Origin: Saturnia japonica
Taxonomy: Eukaryota; Arthropoda; Insecta; Lepidoptera; Saturniidae
Assembly: GCA_033032175.1 (NCBI GenBank)
Contig: CM065313.1
Location: forward strand, 310,001-374,000
Reading direction: 5' to 3'
DNA length: 64,000 nt
Made by a program: the position numbers and the translations under genes. Below are positions 57,601 through 64,000 of this stretch, in pieces (the first letter of the stretch is position 1; each line of letters begins with the position of its first letter). The notes under the pieces were generated by a model. It did not search any database. It was not told where the DNA came from and saw only the letters and a list, made by a program, of their open reading frames with translations.

Positions 57601-60600
57601 TACCATGAGACGGACCGTGCGTTTTATTTGCCACTTTAGTTTATCACGTTTTGGATCAGCGAGTCAGTTTCCACATACGCGGTCTGCGCCCACCCCCAGC
57701 CTGACTGCGAAGGCACGTGTTCTGATGTTATCATTGATTGATACTAAATATTTAAGAGATAACTACTTTAAATCATTTCCTCATTATTGGATGTTGTTAA
57801 ATCTGATTAAATAAGGAACGAATTTCAAAGGAAGACACTGTTCTTTACTTCTTTCCCTTTAAGAGTTATTATGCCGTGTCTTCTAGGCCTTTTTTGCGGG
57901 AACTTGATTGATCTTGTTAATCTGAAGGTATTTTATGTGACATAGTTTCATTATTATGTATAAGTAAAGTCTCCTTCTTGTTTTGGCGCCGCAAAAATAA
58001 CTTGCCAGTGTCAATGTTTTTAAGTCTTCGTAAAAATGGGGTATTCAGTGTCAATGTTTTGCTTTTGTAACATTTTCCAATATACCACGAAGTGGGATCT
58101 TTTGACAAGATGGAGGTTACCTTGTCAGAATTATCTAGGGAGTTTTTGTGACATCTCAAAATGCATGTTTTACACTTTATATTTATAATTCACTTCACTT
58201 ATGCACATGAACCAAACTGTGCCACGTAAAACGCTACCAATATTACATAATATAGGGTCATAAAACCTAAGTTAACGAATAAAAAATAAAAACCACAACA
58301 TGTCACTTCAAGATCCGCCATAAACTCCCACAAGTAAAGTATATTATTACTTCCACGGAAATAAATTAAAGACGTTAATTGTTAATGTCTCTTAACCACG
58401 ATTCTTCTTTTGTGTCTATCAACAATTCTCTGGAAATTATCAGTATATATATATCATGTGTATTAATAAATCTGTACTTCTGTTTGTACATTTAATTATT
58501 TTCTAAACTTCCTGAAGGACATTGATCACGAATATGACAGTAAACATTGGTTGTCTGTCTATTAGTATGTCCAGATTTAACTAAAAAATGGCTAAATTGA
58601 TTCTTATGAAATTTTATAAGCTTTTTTGATTCCTTATTTGTAAGGCTGTATCAATTTTCAATAATTTATGGACAAGAATTAAATTATGAGACGAAAATAA
58701 AGGTAGCGTAATATTCTTGTGAAGAGCCCCGTGTGCATCTCTACTAAGAAATATATTTAAAACTATATTGTATCGAAACATTGAACGTACCGATGACGTA
58801 GCTCCTCACATCTTTACAGTCAGTAAATTTTATTTCCCAATAAAACTTTGCGAGCTGTGCTATGCACGAGCAAACGTCCTCGCTACTGTCTCACTTACAC
58901 TACGGGGAAAAATATAAAAATAAAATTCTTATCGCTGCTGTATCTTTAAATATCAACTATATAAACTCACTGAATTGACTCATATAAAACTTTTTACCTT
59001 CTTTCAATTTAGCTCCTGAGAAGGTAGTCGTGAAATTCAATAATAATACTACTGATTTGCACTAGTAAAATCACTCGATTTGGTTTACCCCCCTTATTAT
59101 TGGTCTTTTTTTATATAACTTTATAAACTGTCTTCTTCTTTCCCCTGGCTATTAATTAGTTTTGGGTCAGCCCTCCTAGTACTCCTGCGCCACACTATAC
59201 GGTTGTGGGTTGTGCCTTTAGTTGTGTTGCTCATTATTATGCCGTCTGTAGCCAGGTCATTCGTGATCGTCCACGGCCTCTTTTTCCATCTTACTTTTAC
59301 AATTCGTTTTCCCTTAGTTTTTTGTGTATTTTAGCGACATTAAATGGACCACGGATATAAATATTCGTTTCCTATTTTATCCATTTTCGAAACTCCACAA
59401 GCTGTTCCATATAAAATTTTGTTTTACGATTGTTCAGACAGGAATTTACTTCTAGACATCACCATCATTTAAATTTTGATAGCAAAGCTCCATGGGCATG
59501 TTTCTTGAACTCATTGTACGTTTTGAAACTTTAATATAAAAATTAAATCTATTATTATAATTATATAACTAGGTAACTTTTGTTTGTTTTATTAAGTCTC
59601 ATGTTGTAATCTTATTGATTACTATGAGAAAATTTGTAAATTACAATTATTTGAGTAAATAAATGAATTACGTAATGAGTTCTTTGAAAATGAATAACAA
59701 AATATTAAATACTAAAAATAATGTTTATAATAGGTGAGAAAGAGTGTATACGTTGTTTTGATTCAATAATATGTTTAGAATCTTGTACGTGACTCTCCTT
59801 ATCGAAATTTTGCAACTACAGAGAGTTCTAGAAAGCTCAGCTATTTCTAAAATGTAAACTTAACAAATAACTCCAACGTCTGAAACGTCTTAAATTATAA
59901 CTGATTAAAGTAATATCAAAATTATTCAATAAATTACTAAGCAAAATGACAACAGACATCCGGAACATTTTAGAAACGTAAATACTCGGATCTCAAAATT
60001 AATTATAAAGGAGCCAGAGCAAAAACAGCAGCCGTTCTACAACAAATTATGTACATAAATTGGACATAATCGCTGTGCCTGCTGTAGACGAGCGCAAGCC
60101 TACTCCACCTACCTACCCTGCCTATTTACCTAATACACCAGACGGCATAAACATTCAATTTTAATATATTTTTTATAATCCCTTCATTCAGTGAGCAATA
60201 TTGATAACAATATTGGTAAATGACGTCTTGCATTTTCAGATTAACAATTGGTTCTCGCATCCCCACAAGATCCTTTTAAAGTCATCCTCGTTCAATACAT
60301 GGATGGTAACTGTCTTTGTTATCTGTGAGTTCATGTGAAGTGTAAACCTAAGATTCATGCCTAAAATACCTACCGATGTTATTCTATCAAAAACCAATTT
60401 CACACATCAATTAACGTAATCAAAACACGAATGCAAATATCTGTATTACTGATTCTAAATAACGAAAAGCTTCGACATATTGCGTGGGCGAACAATTGAA
60501 TAGGAATATACGAGAACACTTCACGCTCCGGACGGTAGAAGTTTTTGAATTACTATCCCGAATTTTTCTCCAAATTTGTTTGAATCTTTGGTTTGTCAAG

Positions 60601-60759
60601 TTGACAAGTTTTTATAAACAAGGAGACTTTTATAATGGAGTTCCTTAAAACTCTTATTTACTCGTTATGTTAAAAATCTTTTGCATTAACACCGTAAACT
60701 ACTTTAGCATAATCATTACTATACTCTTATTTAAAATATCTTAGTTTCAACAAAAACCA
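57601..60759. other. intergenic, no gene seen
   Basis: This is AT-rich sequence with scattered repeat phrases (for example near 58560-58640). I found no supported gene. Confidence 0.4.
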
Positions 60760-61040
60760 AAATCAAAATATATTTTATTCAATTTAGGTCCTAAGAAGGC
60801 ACTTATGAATGCCAAAACACTACCACCGGTTCGGAAAACATCCCAGACATCGAGAAGAACCGACAAGAAACTCGATCGGGTTTATCAACATCTTATTTTT
60901 TTTTTACTTAGTTTTTACAGTATTGAATTATATACAGTTATTATCAATTTTCAGTAGATGTACAGAGAGGGAATCACATCTAGACATCACCATCATTCAC
61001 GTAATCAGCAACCCTTTCGACAAAAAAATTTTGCATAACA
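60760..61040 (+). repeat. dispersed lepidopteran repeat
   Basis: The phrase cactaccaccggttcggaaa followed by cgagaagaaccgacaagaaa resembles a repeat seen widely in moth and butterfly genomes. The 80-codon frame through it is not a gene. Confidence 0.45.
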
Positions 61041-61914
61041 TGATTTTTTAACTTATTAATAAGGCAAATCAATAATGTGCATAGGAATTTTATTATAGAA
61101 CCTAACACAATTAACTAAAAAACCTTTATTTGTTTTACTTTGTCCAAAAGATGGAATTACTATTTTATATTTATTTCTAGTATTTACAAGATGTATACAC
61201 AACATACACATTTTCAATCGCTCTACATAAATAAATATACAATTGTAATGATAAATTAAATAATTTTAACTTAAAAATAATGAAGCGATTCGACAAAAAC
61301 AAAGTACTATTTATTTCTAATAATTTCTAGGACAAACAATGTAATGTTTAGGTTTCCTTCAAAAATAATATTATATACCGTACCTAATGTATAATTTATA
61401 TAGTAATTATTCTTTAATGATGTATGATAATGAGTTTATAAGGAAAAATAATTACCGCAGCTTTCCCGTTTCTTAATTATTTTGTTGTATGTTTTCATTA
61501 TCCGACGCACGAGCTTGTCAAACGCTATCGAGTCTCAGCGTATTGGCAACAATTGATAGACTATTTGCATATTGGCCAAATATGCAAATGCCCGCGACGA
61601 ATATTAATACCACCCAAAATCCCGATATTGAATGTTACCGTGAAAATGTGAATACAAAATTGTTTAGATCATAAATTAGTATTTAAATTAAATCCGCTAT
61701 TAACTTATTTGAAATACAAGTAAATAAAAAGTATGTGCTCTTTGGATATTTCATACAACCTCATAACATCATAGTAAACTCATGTAAATGACAAAAACAA
61801 TAAAATTTCTAATATTCATCGGTTGTTTGGAAATATTTGTATATAATTTAATTTCAAACATTTCAGTTGCAAGAAAATAGGGTCAGAAACGGTTTTGGAA
61901 CGCTGCCTCAGTTT
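61041..61914. other. intergenic, no gene seen
   Basis: This is AT-rich sequence. The small frame at 61489-61674 has no recognisable feature. Confidence 0.35.
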
Positions 61915-62098
61915 GTAATTCACTCGATGTAAAGATTCAAGCACTGTAGAGATTGAGTTGGTTAAGCGTATGCGCTACGCTTTATTCATAACTACCCAAC
62001 TAGTCGGACTGAGTGGAAGATGTATACATAAAGCGTAGCGCATACGCTTAACCAACTCAATCTCTACAGTGCTTGAATCTTTACATCGAGTGAATTAC
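61915..62098. repeat. perfect 71-bp inverted repeat with 42-base loop
   Basis: Positions 61915-61985 and 62028-62098 are exact reverse complements (71 of 71). The loop is 61986-62027. Each arm also contains a smaller palindrome, AAGCGTA-TGCGC-TACGCTT (61964-61982). A transcript would form one long uninterrupted duplex. I found no target duplication outside the arms. Confidence 0.95.
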
Positions 62099-62640
62099 GA
62101 ATTACTACGTTATTTAATGGCAGTAAAAATCTCTCACAAACCACGAACTATTTAAACAATTCTTTACTATAGATGTGGAAATCAACCGAAATGCGAACAT
62201 TGCATTAATGGATATAATATATTATTGTGAATGGATCTCGTTTTTCATTGTTAATCAATACAATATAATTCGGCGGAAATGAAATATTACGTAATTCATT
62301 TCCACCGCAAGGGCTCCCTGTCGGGCCTTTATTATCAAATCTGACTCGAATGTTAATCAATTCGTCAGTTTCTCCACCGCTGTTCGTTCTTATGTATTGA
62401 TCGTAGTAACCAAGTTGAGCTGCGGGAGGGACTTAATAAAGAACTTTTCAATAATATTTACCTCCTTTTAATAAATCTCTAAAAAAACTTTTAATATGTT
62501 GAATTTAAACAGTTTGTATATTATTACGTCCTGTCTCTTCTACTGTGATTTAACTTAATTATTCAGAAATCTAAAGCAGTTTGATAAATCAGTCCATCGC
62601 TTCATCTAATCTAATACTATCAAGTGAGCAATTCTTGTAT
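62099..62640. other. intergenic, no gene seen
   Basis: This is AT-rich sequence with a moderately GC-rich piece at 62300-62420. I saw no gene. Confidence 0.35.
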
Positions 62641-62900
62641 ATTTGTTATTGGTTTTTCGAAAACGGCTCCAACGATTTGAATGACATTTTTTTTTTGAGA
62701 TTGTTTTAAATTCCAAGTTTATTTAGATAGGTTTTTCTTTTGTAAGACACGGAGCATCGGCCATCCGTTCTACGAGCTTCGTGGCCCGCCCACTGCCACC
62801 GCCCATATCGATTTAAATCTCTTGGTGGTCACCGTTGTGTTTGGATTATGCTGTGTTCACCATCAGGGTCAGTATCGTCAGTTTGCCGAGCTTCTATAAA
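62641..62900 (+). repeat. dispersed repeat family R2, second fragment
   Basis: It shares gaaaacggctccaacgattt with 47970-47990. Further on, tcttggtggtcaccgttgtg resembles 41720-41745 (tcttggtggtcattgttgt). Confidence 0.45.
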
Positions 62901-63839
62901 AAATAAATATATAATACTTTTTAAATATCTATTTTATTCAGTGACTTCAATTTTAATAGCTATGAGTCTTGGCTTCAAAGTAGCTTACACCATTTAATAG
63001 CACTAATACAATAGAATTTAAAATATTTTAACTGCAGTGAACTTTTTTAGACACAAATCAGACTCAATAAAACTAACACAGAAAGCTTCCATCGTATGGT
63101 TCTTTTTTTTTCAGAGAAAGCTAACACGACATAGAATTGTTGCTGCTGCGCTATATCTGTAAAAAGATATAGGTACCTACAACATATAAAGTAGGTGTGA
63201 GGACCTGTAGTGATAGTCTAAATGCGCACCTGCCTATAGGATTTCCAGATGGGAGACAATCCGATTTCAGAACCTTTCTCTTTAAACGAGCCAAAATAAA
63301 GATTTGATTTGTAGAATTCGAATGTTGGAAGACATCTTCGAGATAATATATTTTATTAAAGATTCATTTTTATTGAAAAATAACTTGGGACAGTTCTGAT
63401 CCCAACAATAGAGAGATTTGATTTACATAAGCTAAAGATATACTTTGTGTCTCACTTGATCCGTCAAATTGATTTACTGTATTGGTTCCAAGTTTTATTA
63501 TACTTCGAAAACCGAAACAATCATTATTGGTGGAATATTTAACTTTGGTAATATTTATAAGGTATTGTTTTCTAGTAATTTGGACGACACAGTCCATCTA
63601 AACACAAGTGAGTTCCTCTATAAGAAAAGTTTTATTGTGTTAATTTTACATATCTGATTCACAAGGGTAAAACTGTTTAGTAACAAAACTTTACATGTAA
63701 GAAAAGAAACGACATTTAATGTTTTTAATAACAATTAAGGAATTCGTTTTCTTTAATAATATTAATTTTTATACATTTTTATATGACAGCTAGAAGCTTC
63801 ATAGATTATCATTCAACCACAAATTACAGAATGAATACC
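62901..63839. other. intergenic, no gene seen
   Basis: This is AT-rich sequence. Two overlapping short frames on opposite strands have no features. Confidence 0.35.
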
Positions 63840-63960
63840 AGCCCAACTGGTGAAATGTCTCCACCCTACAGAAGAACTCAGCCAAATAACATAGTGTTGT
63901 ATTTTAGCGGTGAGTAGGATTTCCACGGCTCCTTCGGAAACGGGGGGTTCTCTGTTTTTA
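63840..63960 (+). repeat. dispersed repeat family R1, copy 3
   Basis: It shares caactggtgaaatgtctcca, ttgtattttagcggtgagta and the ggggggttc word with 57420-57545. It may continue past the right edge. Confidence 0.45.
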
Positions 63961-64000
63961 ATGTAAGAACTAATGACATTGAAATAATCAAGTAAGCAAA

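Noticed and set aside
57605..57814. A 69-codon open frame next to the R1 repeat
   Set aside because: No signal peptide, domain or splice context was seen; probably chance.

Overview
This is an AT-rich, repeat-dominated stretch of an insect nuclear genome, almost certainly a moth or butterfly (Lepidoptera). Three things point there. Two genes encode a heliomicin-type defensin, a family known from moths. The SINEs, Helitron-like elements and LINE tails look like common lepidopteran repeats. Gene density is very low and the retroelements are typical insect families (BEL/Pao, copia, RTE, CsRn1-like gypsy). No bacterial operon, CRISPR array, rRNA or free-standing tRNA gene was seen.

Layout. Positions 1-6256 hold a BEL/Pao LTR retrotransposon with one intact 1721-codon gag-pol frame; its 5' LTR lies off the left edge. 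Positions 6290-19396 hold two copies (A, about 6290-13930; B, about 17000-19396) of a duplicated segment. Each carries an intronless defensin gene on the minus strand (7261-7482 and 18057-18278). The genes and about 600 bp around them are almost identical, while the rest of the duplicated segment is clearly diverged, which suggests gene conversion. A third fragment at 22856-23100 has no gene. Positions 19790-31140 contain an inverted pair of a dispersed repeat (one copy with a 22-base G run), a MITE candidate, Helitron-like pieces, a LINE 3' end and a possible signal-peptide first exon (29877-30007).

Positions 32787-37565 hold a complete but broken copia element with two LTRs and a 5-bp target duplication. 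From 38338 to 56288 there is a chain of smaller retroelements. They include an RTE-derived short element with an 11-bp target duplication, nested Helitrons, a tRNA-derived SINE, and an 860-bp non-autonomous LINE-like element with a striking array of small hairpins (45243-46122). Further on are a second SINE, a LINE relic, an RTE relic and a 743-bp TRIM (LTR retrotransposon in miniature). Positions 56289-64000 are mostly AT-rich non-coding sequence. They contain a perfect 71-bp inverted repeat at 61915-62098, which could form a long hairpin RNA.

The only host genes supported with confidence are the two defensin copies. They should act in humoral immunity: secreted, disulphide-bonded peptides, probably induced through TATA-containing promoters with a conserved NF-kappaB-like site. 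Most other open frames in the window are chance or transposon-derived.
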